Of a stretch of 64,000 bases of DNA, positions 54,579 to 63,997 are shown piece after piece. The notes below the pieces were generated by a model, which was given only the letters and a program-made list of their open reading frames with translations, was not told where the DNA came from and made no database searches. The DNA is taken from assembly GCA_020636375.1 (NCBI GenBank), contig JACJXZ010000014.1:186001-250000 (forward strand), given 5' to 3'. The first letter of the stretch is position 1. Each line of letters starts with the position of its first letter. Origin of the DNA: Lewinellaceae bacterium (GTDB taxonomy: Bacteria; Bacteroidota; Bacteroidia; Chitinophagales; Saprospiraceae). The position numbers and the translations under genes were made by a program.

Positions 54579-56165
54579 CTACTCCCCAAGCATACCTTTC
54601 AACTCCTCCAGCGTACCAGCCTCCCGGATCGGCTTATCCTTTCGCCAGCGGCTGATGCGGGGAAAGCGCAGGGCTACGCCCGATTTGTGGCGGCCGGAAG
54701 CGCGGATGCCTTCAAAGGCGATCTCGAAGACGTAGGCAGGCTCCACGCTGTGTACCGGGCCGAAGCGCTCGCGGGTATTGCGGCGCACCCAGGCGGTGAT
54801 CTCGCGGAATTCCTTGTCGGTCAGGCCGGAATAGGCTTTGGCGAAGGGCACCAGAGCGTCGCCGTCCCAAACAGCGAAGGTGAAGTCGGTAAACAGGTTG
54901 GCGCGGCGGCCGTGGCCGCGCTGGGCGTAGATCATCACGGCGTCGATGGACAAGGGGTCGACCTTCCATTTCCACCAATCCCCCTTTTTTCGGCCCGCCT
55001 TATATTGGGAGTCCCTTCGTTTCAGCATCAGCCCTTCGCTGTGGTGTTCGCGGGCGTTTTCGCGCTCCTGCGCCAGGGATTCCCATGCTTCGAAGGGAAC
55101 GGTTTCCGAAAGGATCAGAATACCATCCGCCTCGTGGGCCTTCAGCATCTCCTCCAGCAGTTGCCGCCGTTGGTGGAGCGGATAGTGGCGGATATCCTCC
55201 CCTTGCCATTCCAGCAGGTCGTAGGCCATCATCACTACCGGCGCCTTTTTAAGGATGCTTTTGGTGACGTTCTTGCGGCCGATGCGGGTTTGCAGGTCGT
55301 TAAAGGTGAGCGGCCGCCCATCTTTGAAGGGGAGGATTTCGCCGTCAATGACGGTGCCGTTGGGCAGCCGTTCGGCCAGGGGGTGGTATTCCGGGAATTT
55401 GTCGGTCACCAGCTCTTCTCCCCGAGACCAGACGAACAGCTCGTCCTTGCGAACGATGAGCTGCCCCCGGATACCGTCCCATTTGTGTTCGGCGAGCCAT
55501 TCGGCAGGCGCACCCAGTTCTTCGGGCTCTTCCTCCAGGGCGTAGGCCAGATAGAAAGGGTAGGGCTTGGAAATGTCTTCCAGTGGGTCTTTGGTGAGGA
55601 TGAGGTGCTCGAAGGACGTTTCGGCGGGGTCCCAGTTGCCCATGATGCGGTGGGCCAGGGTGTTTTCGTCTATGCCGGTGTATAAGGACAGCGCCCGCAC
55701 CATGAGTTTCTGGGAAACGCCGATCCGGAAGCCCCCCATGATCAGCTTGTTGAAGACGAGGCGCTCGGTGTAGTCCATGCTCTGCCAGGCGGCAGTGATC
55801 CGTTGCTTCTTTTCCTCCTCTTCCAGTTTGCCGAGGCTTTTGATGTACTCGATCCAGTATGTCAGGGAGCGCTTGTTTTCAGATTCCTGCCGGGGAAGGG
55901 TGAGCGCGATGGCCTCGCTGAGGTCGCCCACCACGTGATAGGATTCTTCAAACAGCCAGAGCGGGATGCCGGCCAGCTCGGCGGCCCAGGTTCGCAGCAA
56001 AGTGCTGTTTACCGTCCGCTTCGGGCGGCGGTGCGACAGGATGGCCACCGTCCACAGCCGGTCGTCCGCGTCGGCTTCTTCAAAATATTGAGCTAATGCG
56101 CTGACCTTGGCGTTGGTCTTGGTGGTCTGGTCGAGTTGGGTGTATAGGTTTGCGAATTGTTTCAT
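54579..56165 (-). CDS. ATP-dependent DNA ligase
   Basis: The 528-residue enzyme has an N-terminal helical domain (1-200) and a nucleotidyltransferase domain with Lys228 in the KWDGIRG motif I, IDGEILPF (motif III) and SEGLMLKRRDS (motif IV-like), then an OB-fold tail with KWKVDPL (motif V). It seals nicks with ATP; in bacteria such ligases belong to repair systems next to a helicase and an MBL exonuclease. The exonuclease is the next gene upstream (57542-56526); the helicase and phosphoesterase partners are not in this window. Confidence 0.92.
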   Translation of the reverse strand: MKQFANLYTQLDQTTKTNAKVSALAQYFEEADADDRLWTVAILSHRRPKRTVNSTLLRTWAAELAGIPLWLFEESYHVVGDLSEAIALTLPRQESENKRSLTYWIEYIKSLGKLEEEEKKQRITAAWQSMDYTERLVFNKLIMGGFRIGVSQKLMVRALSLYTGIDENTLAHRIMGNWDPAETSFEHLILTKDPLEDISKPYPFYLAYALEEEPEELGAPAEWLAEHKWDGIRGQLIVRKDELFVWSRGEELVTDKFPEYHPLAERLPNGTVIDGEILPFKDGRPLTFNDLQTRIGRKNVTKSILKKAPVVMMAYDLLEWQGEDIRHYPLHQRRQLLEEMLKAHEADGILILSETVPFEAWESLAQERENAREHHSEGLMLKRRDSQYKAGRKKGDWWKWKVDPLSIDAVMIYAQRGHGRRANLFTDFTFAVWDGDALVPFAKAYSGLTDKEFREITAWVRRNTRERFGPVHSVEPAYVFEIAFEGIRASGRHKSGVALRFPRISRWRKDKPIREAGTLEELKGMLGE

Positions 56166-56386
56166 AGTTTCTGTGCATTATGAAAGTGGCATGTGGCACG
56201 AGTGCTGAATGGTTGAATTGTTGAATGGCTATATGGCTGACGGCACTCTGGAAACTCAGCAATTTTACCCGGACGAGCCCTTGGCGAAGACGGGCCAACA
56301 ATCCGACCATGAGGGTACTCCGGAAAGTCCAGGCATGAAACCCCGGTATTGAAAACGGAAAATTTTATTTGGATTCCACCCCCCGA

Positions 56387-56447
56387 CCCCCGCTGGCGGG
56401 GGAGAACGCACCGCCAAATCGGAGGGGATGTCCCCCGCTGGCGGGGG
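56387..56447. repeat. CCCCCGCTGGCGGGGG hairpin pair
   Basis: CCCCCGCTGGCGGGGG occurs twice (56387-56402, 56432-56447), each a strong stem-loop. The surrounding 56166-56525 also carries three arms of the GGCACTCCGGAAA repeat family (near 56230, 56312 and 56480) and no gene. Confidence 0.65.
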
Positions 56448-56525
56448 ATTTAGGGGGTGGGCCAAATATTCTTCACCTTCGAGACTTTCCGGAGTGCCCT
56501 CAACAATCCAGCAATCCAACAATCC

Positions 56526-57542
56526 TCACTCCTCCGCTCCTGCCTCCCCCATCTCCGACAGTTCCCCTTCAAACTCCGTTTGCGCTTCATAAGCATCCAG
56601 GCCCCGTTCTTCCCGAAGCCAGCGGGTGAAGATATTGGTATAACCATGGGTGACGATAACGCGCTGGGCGCCGGTAGCGGTGATGGCCTCATTGAGGCCG
56701 TTCCAGTCAGCGTGGTCGGAGAGGACGAAGCCGCGGTCGACAGCGCGGCGGCGGCGGGCACCGCGCAGGGCCATCCATCCGGAGGCGATGCCGACGGAGA
56801 GGGGTTTGAATTTGCGCAACCAGGGCGCACTGAGTGCGGAAGGAGGAGCGATGACCATGCCTCCGATATACTCTTCCTTTTTGAACTTGGCGGACACTTT
56901 TCTGGCTTTAGGCAACCGGACGCCCTGCCGGCGCATCACCTGGTTGGTGTTCTCTATGGCGCCGTGGGTGAAGATAGGGCCGATGCTTTCGTCCAGGCCC
57001 AGCATCAGGCGCTGGGCTTTGCCGAGGGCGTAAGCGGTAATCAGGCTCACCTTTCGTTCTGCCTTGTTCTTCCGCCACCAGGCGTTGATCTCGTCGAAGA
57101 CCACACTTTGGCCTTCCCACCGGTATACCGGCAGGCCGAAGGTGGATTCCGTAATGAAGGTATGGCATTTTACCGGTTCGAAAGGCTCGGACAGGCCGTC
57201 GTCCTCCAGCTTGTAATCCCCGGAAACCACCCATATTTCTCCTTCGTGTTCGACGCGGATCTGGGCGGAACCGAGGATGTGGCCCGCCGGGTGAAAGGAG
57301 AAATTGACGCCGTTGTGGGAGAGCTTTTCCCCGAAGGAAACCGTTTGTATCTGCACGTCGCCCAGGCGATAGCGGATAACAGGCTTGGCCGATTCCGTAC
57401 ACAGGTAGTGTTTGTGCCCCCACCGGGAGTGGTCGGCATGGCCGTGGGTGATAAGCGCCCGCTCAACGGGCTTCCAGGGGTCGATGTAAACATCGGCCGC
57501 CGGGCAGTAAATCCCTTTTTCCGTGAATTCGAGTAAAGCCAT
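56526..57542 (-). CDS. Ligase-associated DNA exonuclease (metallo-beta-lactamase fold)
   Basis: From the ATG at 57542 the protein has 338 residues. It shows the HGHADH metal site (about 34-39), a GDYKLEDDG aspartate-containing strand (about 106), and a C-terminal SDHAD and HG (about 278 and 301) as in CPSF/SNM1-type nucleases. Together with the ATP-dependent ligase downstream it corresponds to the ligase-associated nuclease family and should trim DNA ends during repair. Between the two genes is a 360-bp repeat-rich gap. Confidence 0.88.
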   Translation of the reverse strand: MALLEFTEKGIYCPAADVYIDPWKPVERALITHGHADHSRWGHKHYLCTESAKPVIRYRLGDVQIQTVSFGEKLSHNGVNFSFHPAGHILGSAQIRVEHEGEIWVVSGDYKLEDDGLSEPFEPVKCHTFITESTFGLPVYRWEGQSVVFDEINAWWRKNKAERKVSLITAYALGKAQRLMLGLDESIGPIFTHGAIENTNQVMRRQGVRLPKARKVSAKFKKEEYIGGMVIAPPSALSAPWLRKFKPLSVGIASGWMALRGARRRRAVDRGFVLSDHADWNGLNEAITATGAQRVIVTHGYTNIFTRWLREERGLDAYEAQTEFEGELSEMGEAGAEE

Positions 57543-57601
57543 AAGATCTTTATGCTTAGCGAATTTATCCTGCCACCAAACATCAAACACCGAACACCAC
57601 T

Positions 57602-57982
57602 TCACCCCCGTTTGTTGCGCTGGTTTTCCAGGGCGGGGCGGGTTTGGCTGGCGTCGTATATGATTCTGAGTTCGGTGAAGTGTTGCTGCTCATCCCATTC
57701 GAAAAGGTCGACACAGTCGAAGGCAACCCGTTGGCCGCCGGCCAGCGCCCATTCGTAGGTGAAATGGGCAGCGGCCCGCCGGCCGCCGGGTTGGTAGTAG
57801 ATGTGGCTTAGCTCTAAACGGGAGGAGGCGGTGTCGGCGAGAAGCTCCCGGTAAAAGGCCCGGGCGGGGCGCCGTCCATAAAGGGGGGAATGAACAATGG
57901 CCTCTTCTGAGAACAGGCTGATCAACTGCGGATAATCGCCGGCCTCCAGATGCCGGAGGTAAGCGCGGATTTTTTCTTCCAT
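57602..57982 (-). CDS. SnoaL/NTF2-like small protein
   Basis: The 126-residue protein has the NTF2 cone-fold pattern: helix-rich start with YLRHLEAGDYPQLISLFSEEAIVHSP, and strands ending LRIIYD. Such proteins are small enzymes or binding proteins of unknown substrate. It starts 5 bases after the sensor kinase stop, which suggests one operon. Confidence 0.75.
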   Translation of the reverse strand: MEEKIRAYLRHLEAGDYPQLISLFSEEAIVHSPLYGRRPARAFYRELLADTASSRLELSHIYYQPGGRRAAAHFTYEWALAGGQRVAFDCVDLFEWDEQQHFTELRIIYDASQTRPALENQRNKRG

Positions 57983-57987
57983 AGCGG

Positions 57988-59922
57988 TTATTTAGGGAGG
58001 TTAAAATAAAAAGTGGATCCCTGGCCGGGCTGAGATTCTACCCAAATCTTTCCGCCATGCTGTTCGACCACCCGTTTGCAAAGGGACAGGCCTATACCCG
58101 AGCCGGGGTAGTACCTTCTACTGTGCAGGCGCCGGAACAGGAGGAATATTTGTGGCTGGTATTCCGGCTCGATGCCGATACCGTTGTCCCGAATGGCGAA
58201 TATCCAGTGATCCTTGTCTTCGTGGGCGAAGATCTCGACTAGAGGGGGCGTGCTTTCCCACCCGAACTTGATCGCGTTGGAGATCAGGTTCTGGAAAAGC
58301 TGGTTGATCTTGGTCCAGTTGCCCCGGATGACCGGCAAAGGCGTACAGATAAGGATGGTGGCCTCCCGTTCAGCAATCAGCCCGCTCAGGGCGTTGACCA
58401 CTGCCTGCAGCAGTTGTTCGACCGGGATTTCTTCGATTTCGTGCTGGCTGTTATTGATGCGGGAATACTCCAGGAGGTCCTCGATCAGGGTATTCATATT
58501 GGCAGCGCTGCCGGCAATAAAATCGAGGAAGGTGTTGGCGTCTTCGTCCAGTTGCCCGTGGTATTTCTTTTGCAGCAGTTGGGCGAAGCTATTGATGGTC
58601 CGTACGGGTTCGCGCAAATCATGAGAAACGGTGTGGGCAAAATTTTCCAGCTGGAGGTTGGAATCTACATACAGTTGGAGCTTCTGGTTGTTGTTGTCCA
58701 GCTCGCGTATCTTGCTCTGCAATTCCTGCTGTGCCCGTTTCAGGGCTGAGATATCCCGGACGACCGCAATGGCCTCTTTATCGTTGACCGCGCTGATGCG
58801 GGCTTCAAAGTAGCATATTTCTCCTTTGACCACCAGAGGATACTCAAAGGCCTGCGGGGCTGCCTTCCCGATGGCCAGCTGGAGGTTTTTCATGATGGCC
58901 TTGTACAGGTATTCCGGCAGCACTTCCCGGGCCGATTTGCCGAGGAACTGCCGGGGGAGGGCAAACAACTTGACATCCTCTCCCGGAGAGGCGAAATAAT
59001 CCAGGAAAATGCCATCAGCGCTGATGCGGAACTTGAGGTCGGGCAAGGCATTAAGTATGGCCTTCTGCACGGCTTCGCTTTCTTTCAGCGCGATCTCGGT
59101 TTCTTTTCGCTGGGTGATGTCTATCGAAATGCCGACGGCCCTGATCACTTTGCCTTCGTCATTTCGCTGAACGGCCCGGCCCCGGTCATAGATCCAGTGG
59201 TAGCGCCCGCAACTGGCCAGCAGGCGGTAGTCCAGCTCGAACGTGTCGCCTTTGGTGGCCTGCTCCTGGAACTCTTTGGCCAGGCGGGGGATATCATCGG
59301 GGTGGAAGAGCTTTTCAAACTCGGCATATCGGTTGCTGAACCGGGAGGGGTCGTAGCCGAGTTGTTCCAGGAAGCGGTTGCTGTAGGTGAGAAGCCGTTG
59401 CTCGATATCCCACTCCCAGATACCCAGCTTGGCCCCTTCTACGGCCATGCTGAGCAATTGCCGGCTCTGCTGAAAGGCCGCTTCCTGTTCCTTCTGCTCG
59501 GTGATGTCCTGAGTGATGGCAATGATCTCCTCCAATTCGCCGTCCGGGCTGAAGCGAAACGGCCTGGCCCGCGTCAGCGCCCAGGCCCACCGCCCATCTT
59601 TCCGGCGGATGCGAAACTGCAGGTCCAGCACTTCATCACCGGTATTTTGGGCGATTTCCTGGAGGTAGGAACGCCCTCTCTTTTCCCTGTCCTCCGGATG
59701 CATATGGCGGATGACCAGTTCCACCGGGTCGGGAGCATTGATCAGGTCGTGCCCGAAAAAGCAAGGCCCTGAATTATAATAGGAGAAACTGCGGGCCCGG
59801 AGGTTATAGACGTGAATATAGTCGGGCACGGTAGAGAGGATGCTCTCCCGAAGGCGCTTCTCCTGTTCATAAGGAGTGCCAGCTTCCTGGTTTTCTTCTC
59901 CGGCCGCCCGGTTGTCTCCCAT
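57988..59922 (-). CDS. PAS-domain sensor histidine kinase
   Basis: The 644-residue soluble protein has three PAS modules (about 25-150, 160-275, 285-400), with PAC-type endings such as AITQDITEQK and GISIDITQRK. A coiled linker leads to a HisKA domain with FAHTVSHDLREPVRT (His434) and a HATPase domain (NLISNAIKFG, GIGIEPEYQ, GSGIGLSLCKRVV). There is no membrane segment, so it senses an internal signal, perhaps redox or a small ligand. No response regulator gene is adjacent. Confidence 0.92.
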   Translation of the reverse strand: MGDNRAAGEENQEAGTPYEQEKRLRESILSTVPDYIHVYNLRARSFSYYNSGPCFFGHDLINAPDPVELVIRHMHPEDREKRGRSYLQEIAQNTGDEVLDLQFRIRRKDGRWAWALTRARPFRFSPDGELEEIIAITQDITEQKEQEAAFQQSRQLLSMAVEGAKLGIWEWDIEQRLLTYSNRFLEQLGYDPSRFSNRYAEFEKLFHPDDIPRLAKEFQEQATKGDTFELDYRLLASCGRYHWIYDRGRAVQRNDEGKVIRAVGISIDITQRKETEIALKESEAVQKAILNALPDLKFRISADGIFLDYFASPGEDVKLFALPRQFLGKSAREVLPEYLYKAIMKNLQLAIGKAAPQAFEYPLVVKGEICYFEARISAVNDKEAIAVVRDISALKRAQQELQSKIRELDNNNQKLQLYVDSNLQLENFAHTVSHDLREPVRTINSFAQLLQKKYHGQLDEDANTFLDFIAGSAANMNTLIEDLLEYSRINNSQHEIEEIPVEQLLQAVVNALSGLIAEREATILICTPLPVIRGNWTKINQLFQNLISNAIKFGWESTPPLVEIFAHEDKDHWIFAIRDNGIGIEPEYQPQIFLLFRRLHSRRYYPGSGIGLSLCKRVVEQHGGKIWVESQPGQGSTFYFNLPK

Positions 59923-60031
59923 TTCAGTGATAGGATTTTAAAATTTGTTGGATATAAATTTACGAAAAAGCTGGGTTAGAGCAAAAATAACAATCTGTGC
60001 CAGCTCGAAGTGCCTGTTGCTCTCCCTCTCC

Positions 60032-60892
60032 TCACCCCTGCCGCCGCCGCCGCTTCACCCCACTGACGAGATAAACCCCGGTGAAAATAAGCGTTGCCGC
60101 CAGGATTTTTATCCCGGTGAGGCGGTCCTGGGCAAAAGCCAGGGCGATCAGCGTGGCCAGTAAAGGTTGCAGGTAGATATAAATGCTGACGACAGAGGCA
60201 TTAACGATGGAAAGGGCGTAAGCGTTGAACAGGTAGGCCAGGAAGGTTGTGCATATTAGCACATAAAATACCGCCAGCCATATAGCGGGTGTGAACCGGC
60301 CCCATTCTACATCGAGCAGGCCGGGAGCGCCGAATGGGACAACAAACAAAATACCGAAGGTAAAGGCCCATTTCACCACCGTCACCGGATGGTATTTCAC
60401 CATCAGTTTTTTGACCAGCACCAGGTAAACGCCAAAAAAACCGGCGTTCAGGAACACCAGCAAGTCTCCTGTGAAACCCTCGTGCCCGAAGGAAACCCGC
60501 TCTCCGTAAGCGATGAGCAGTATGGCGCCCGCCGCCCCCAGGACGATGCCCATGACCTTCCTGCCGGTGATCCGTTCTCCCAGCAAAAGAGCGGAGGCAA
60601 CCAGCACCAGCACCGGGGTGGTGGTCATGATCAGGGAAGCGTTGATGGGCGTAGTCCGGTTCAGGCCAGCGAAGAAAAACATCTGGTTGAGGGCGACGCC
60701 GAACAGGCCGCAGAGCGCCAGGCGGCCCAGGTCGGCACGGGCGACCGGCTCGCGCACCAGCGCCCGATGGAAAAGCCAGAAGAGCACGACTGCCGTACTG
60801 ACCCGCAACAGGATGAAGGCCAGAGGGGAAAGATAACCGCCGTCCATGACCACTTTGGCGATCGTGTAATTGGCGCCGTAAATGAGCGCCAC
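60032..60892 (-). CDS. EamA-family (DMT) transporter
   Basis: The 286-residue frame from a GTG at 60892 has about ten hydrophobic helices in two EamA repeats (1-125 and about 135-280). This start cuts the first helix short. The frame continues upstream with LDKIVKAHVALFLV, which completes the helix, but has no ATG, GTG or TTG; a CTG at 60931 with an AGGAAAAAACAGG leader is a possible true start. It exports or imports an unknown metabolite. Confidence 0.82.
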   Translation of the reverse strand: MALIYGANYTIAKVVMDGGYLSPLAFILLRVSTAVVLFWLFHRALVREPVARADLGRLALCGLFGVALNQMFFFAGLNRTTPINASLIMTTTPVLVLVASALLLGERITGRKVMGIVLGAAGAILLIAYGERVSFGHEGFTGDLLVFLNAGFFGVYLVLVKKLMVKYHPVTVVKWAFTFGILFVVPFGAPGLLDVEWGRFTPAIWLAVFYVLICTTFLAYLFNAYALSIVNASVVSIYIYLQPLLATLIALAFAQDRLTGIKILAATLIFTGVYLVSGVKRRRRQG

Positions 60893-61061
60893 CAGGAACA
60901 GCGCAACGTGAGCTTTGACTATTTTGTCCAGATTCCTGTTTTTTCCTTCGTACTTTTCCCAGAAAAGGATCGGCGCCTGCCGGGTGCCGAAATACAGTGC
61001 AAAAGTATTAATTTGAAGCGGTTAAACACATGGGTTGAAGGAATGAAATGCTGAATTGCGC

Positions 61062-61550
61062 TCAATCCCGGAAATTCCCTCCCGGGCGCCGGTTCGGGCG
61101 GGCATTCTGCCGCCGTTCCTGTACCCTTTTCAGCAATTCCAGGCGGAATTCCCGGTCGGCTTTGTTGAACAGAGCGATCTTTTGCGGGGAAACGGCCTTT
61201 TTGAACCGCTGGAAATAATCGCGTTTGAGGCTGAGGAGTTCCGCCTCCATATCGAAGCGGCGGGAGATAAAGGCCTCGGCTTCCTGGTCGGACATGCTTT
61301 CCACCGGGCGGGCGGGCTTGTACTTCCCGCGTATCTTGTCCCGTTCTGCTTCGAATTCATTGTGTAACGCCCAGAAGCGCTGAGACTCGTCGGGCGTCAG
61401 GCCCAGGCGCTGAGTGATATAAGCGACGCGGGCAGCCTGGATTTTGCTGCGGGCTTCGCTGTCCATGGGTTCGTCGTCAAAAATCTGCCCACTGCCCGGC
61501 AACACAAAAAAGCCGAGCAGCAACAGTACCAGCCAATATTTCTTGTTCAT
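61062..61550 (-). CDS. Spy/CpxP-like periplasmic protein
   Basis: The 162-residue product has a signal peptide (to about residue 22) and a helical mature region with LGLTPDESQRFWALHNEFE and a second helix pair, the layout of LTXXQ/Spy-CpxP-like proteins. The tail is basic and Asn/Arg-rich. Last gene of the sigma operon; probably a periplasmic stress chaperone or sensor for it. Confidence 0.72.
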   Translation of the reverse strand: MNKKYWLVLLLLGFFVLPGSGQIFDDEPMDSEARSKIQAARVAYITQRLGLTPDESQRFWALHNEFEAERDKIRGKYKPARPVESMSDQEAEAFISRRFDMEAELLSLKRDYFQRFKKAVSPQKIALFNKADREFRLELLKRVQERRQNARPNRRPGGNFRD

Positions 61551-61663
61551 CCTTCTGATAGTTTTTGTGATAGCGAATCAAAAATGCCTGCGGAAAACCT
61601 GCCCGGAAACGCCGTCCTTTTCCCGGGGCCGGCCGTTTCGCACTCCGCATTTTTCAGTGTTGT

Positions 61664-62203
61664 TTATAACAGTTCTTCCAGTTCATCGAGGCTCATCTCC
61701 TCGATCACCTCATCCAGGTATTGGTCGATATCTTCCTGGCCGATATCCGGCAGGACTTCCATCTCCGGGACCTCGTCCGCCGAAACGACCGCAGCCTCCA
61801 ACAGCAGGTCCAGCCCGAACTCGCCGATATTGTCGGATACATAAGCTTTGGCCTCCTCCCCGCTGATGCCGGCGAGCGCTTCCTCCGGGCCGGGCTGAAG
61901 GGGCTGCGGCCAAAACAGGAAAATGCCGGCGGCAACCAGCAACGACACCGTGGCCAGGGCCATAGCCCGGCGGGGGGTGAACCATCCCTGTAGCCAGGCC
62001 AGCAGGCCGGTGCTATCCGCTGTGGCGGGCGGATGATCCTTTATCAACCCCTCTTCGGCCCGGGCGCGCCGGAGCACCTCGCCGGGGAGGTACTCGAAGT
62101 ACCCTTCCGGCACCCGGAAGGGCCGGCCGCCCTGCTCCTTCATTTTTAAAAGCAACGGAGACAAGCCTTCCAGTTCTTTCCGGATTTTATCCTTTTCGTT
62201 CAT
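61664..62203 (-). CDS. Membrane anti-sigma-like protein
   Basis: The 179-residue protein has a cytoplasmic N-terminal part (1-78) with the PFRVPEGYFEYLP motif common in Bacteroidota anti-sigma-linked proteins, one transmembrane helix (about 80-100) and a very acidic C-terminal periplasmic part (EEMSLDELEELL). It overlaps the sigma gene by 4 bp (62200-62203), which implies tight coupled expression. It probably holds back that sigma factor. Confidence 0.72.
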   Translation of the reverse strand: MNEKDKIRKELEGLSPLLLKMKEQGGRPFRVPEGYFEYLPGEVLRRARAEEGLIKDHPPATADSTGLLAWLQGWFTPRRAMALATVSLLVAAGIFLFWPQPLQPGPEEALAGISGEEAKAYVSDNIGEFGLDLLLEAAVVSADEVPEMEVLPDIGQEDIDQYLDEVIEEMSLDELEELL

Positions 62204-62820
62204 AATTCTGCTTTAAAAAATGCTTCGATCTTTTTCACGGCATGGTGATAAGAAGCCTTAAGGGCCCCCTCTGAAGTATTCAGCACCTCGGAAATGTCGC
62301 GGTAACTCAGCTCTTCAAAATACCGCATGTTGAACACGAGGCGCTGCTTGTCCGGCAACGACGCCAGGGCGCGCAACAGGCGGGCCTGCGCCTCTTCTCC
62401 GTCGAAATATGCATCGGCCTCCAGGCGATTCGCCCACTGGCTTTCCTCTTCGTCGATGGAGGCGGCGCTGCGGCGCTGTTCCTTCTTCAGAAAAGTGATG
62501 GCCTCGTTGGTCGCAATGCGGTAAAGCCAGGTGTAAAGCTTCGATTTCCGCTCAAAGTTGTGGATATTCCTGTACACTTTTAAAAAACAATTCTGGATGA
62601 CGTCATTGGCGTCTTCATGCCCGCTGACCAGCCGCCGGATGTGCCAGTAGAGCCGCTCCTGGTACTTCTCCATCAGTAGGCGGAAGCCCCGCTCGTAAGT
62701 CCGCGGCTTCTCCAGTAGCGCCAGTATCTGATCATCTGAAATTGCTGCCAATGTTGTCTGCAATTTGTGTGGGTTTGTTGGTTGGACTACGCCGGGGGCG
62801 GAAGGTTTAAAATGGTGCAT
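62200..62820 (-). CDS. ECF RNA polymerase sigma factor
   Basis: The 206-residue protein has region 2 (about 45-115; GHEDANDVIQNCFLKVYRNI, YTWLYRIATNEA) and region 4 (about 145-200; LPDKQRLVFNMRYFEELSYRDISEVLNTSEGALK), as in the RpoE-like ECF class. It heads the three-gene operon with the anti-sigma-like and Spy-like genes, so it most likely drives an envelope-stress response. Confidence 0.92.
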   Translation of the reverse strand: MHHFKPSAPGVVQPTNPHKLQTTLAAISDDQILALLEKPRTYERGFRLLMEKYQERLYWHIRRLVSGHEDANDVIQNCFLKVYRNIHNFERKSKLYTWLYRIATNEAITFLKKEQRRSAASIDEEESQWANRLEADAYFDGEEAQARLLRALASLPDKQRLVFNMRYFEELSYRDISEVLNTSEGALKASYHHAVKKIEAFFKAEL

Positions 62821-62832
62821 TGGTGTATTTGG

Positions 62833-63004
62833 GAGGGCACTCCGGAAACCCCGGAAAAGGAATGAATGACTGGAGGAATGAAGGAATGAATAAAGCGAAT
62901 ATATATATTAAATTAACATTCATTAATAAACACATGGATATTTTTATTCATTCCATCATCCCTTCGTTCCATCATTCCTTAACGAAGGTTTCCAGAGTGC
63001 CCTC
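62833..63004. repeat. GAGGGCACTCCGG repeat family, complete copy 2
   Basis: 172 bp with left end GAGGGCACTCCGGAAAC and right end GTTTCCAGAGTGCCCTC, and an AT-rich centre with GGAATGA / TCATTCC arms. Flanking GTGCATTGGTG (about 62814) and CACCAATGCAC extend the symmetry. It separates the divergent-looking sigma and channel transcripts. Confidence 0.78.
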
Positions 63005-63025
63005 ACCAATGCACACATACACACT

Positions 63026-63997
63026 TCATTCCTCCTCCAGCGGCACGATGTGGTGTACCCGTTCCAGTTCCAGCACTGTTTGCCCGTTTTTGCCGGGGAA
63101 GTACATTCGCTCGAAGCGGCGGTTCCAGAATATTTCCTCACAGGTGTAGGACCGGTTGGCATGCACGTCCTGGGCGAAGGTTTCGTCGTAGGCCTGGATG
63201 AGGACGATAAATTCCGGTTCCATCGCCCGGACCTCATCCTCCGTCTTACTCCACAGGGGGCTGTCCTTGTCGATGATGTGGACGATCACCCAGTTGAGCG
63301 GAAAGAGGAAGACCTGCGACCGCTCCAGTTCGAGGAAGGCAAAGCGGCGCACCTTTCCTCCGTTGAGGTTTTCGACCCAGGAGAGGGACACCTTAGCCTG
63401 CAGATTGATCAGGCGGTTGTTGCGCCGGTTGACGATCTGGAACTGGAAGCTGTTGTAAGGGGTCTCCTTATAGGGTCGGATGACCGCTTTGTCGCTGAAG
63501 AGGATGCTTGCTTTCGGCTGGGAAAACCGGGCGAAGAGCAGGCCGGTGGCCAGGGCGAAGGACAACAGGCCCACCAGCGCGTCGAAGGCCGCCACGATAT
63601 TGGCTGCCGGGCTGCCCGGGCTGATGGCGCCGTAGCCGACAGTGGTAAACGTCTGGGTGCTGAAGAAAAAGGCCGAGACGAAGTCTTCCGCCACCGAATT
63701 GCTGTCCTGCACGCCGGTGAGGGCTTCCACGCCGATGAGCACAAAGGCGGTGGCAAAAACAGCATTGATCACGATATAAAACACCGCGACGACGACCAGG
63801 AAATGCGTCCAGGGCATTTCCACCAGGCTCTGATAAGGGCGCCAGGCCACCATCCCCCGCCGGAGAATATTGAAGGAACCGTCGCGGTTGATCAGGCGCT
63901 GGCCGGACGTGGTCATGCTCGTGCCAAACCCCAGGTCGTTCTCACTGGACTCGCGCTGGTTGCGGTTGAACGGATTGGGGAGGTCTGACAGTTTCAT
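63026..63997 (-). CDS. Inward-rectifier (Kir-type) potassium channel
   Basis: The complete 323-residue protein has a basic N-terminal segment, two membrane helices (about 67-92 and 130-155) around a pore loop with the selectivity filter TVGYG (about 119), and a C-terminal beta-rich cytoplasmic domain (about 165-320; LQAKVSLSWVEN). This is the layout of KirBac channels, which let K+ pass and are gated by lipids or ligands. Its start is 3 bases from the window end. Confidence 0.9.
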   Translation of the reverse strand: MKLSDLPNPFNRNQRESSENDLGFGTSMTTSGQRLINRDGSFNILRRGMVAWRPYQSLVEMPWTHFLVVVAVFYIVINAVFATAFVLIGVEALTGVQDSNSVAEDFVSAFFFSTQTFTTVGYGAISPGSPAANIVAAFDALVGLLSFALATGLLFARFSQPKASILFSDKAVIRPYKETPYNSFQFQIVNRRNNRLINLQAKVSLSWVENLNGGKVRRFAFLELERSQVFLFPLNWVIVHIIDKDSPLWSKTEDEVRAMEPEFIVLIQAYDETFAQDVHANRSYTCEEIFWNRRFERMYFPGKNGQTVLELERVHHIVPLEEE

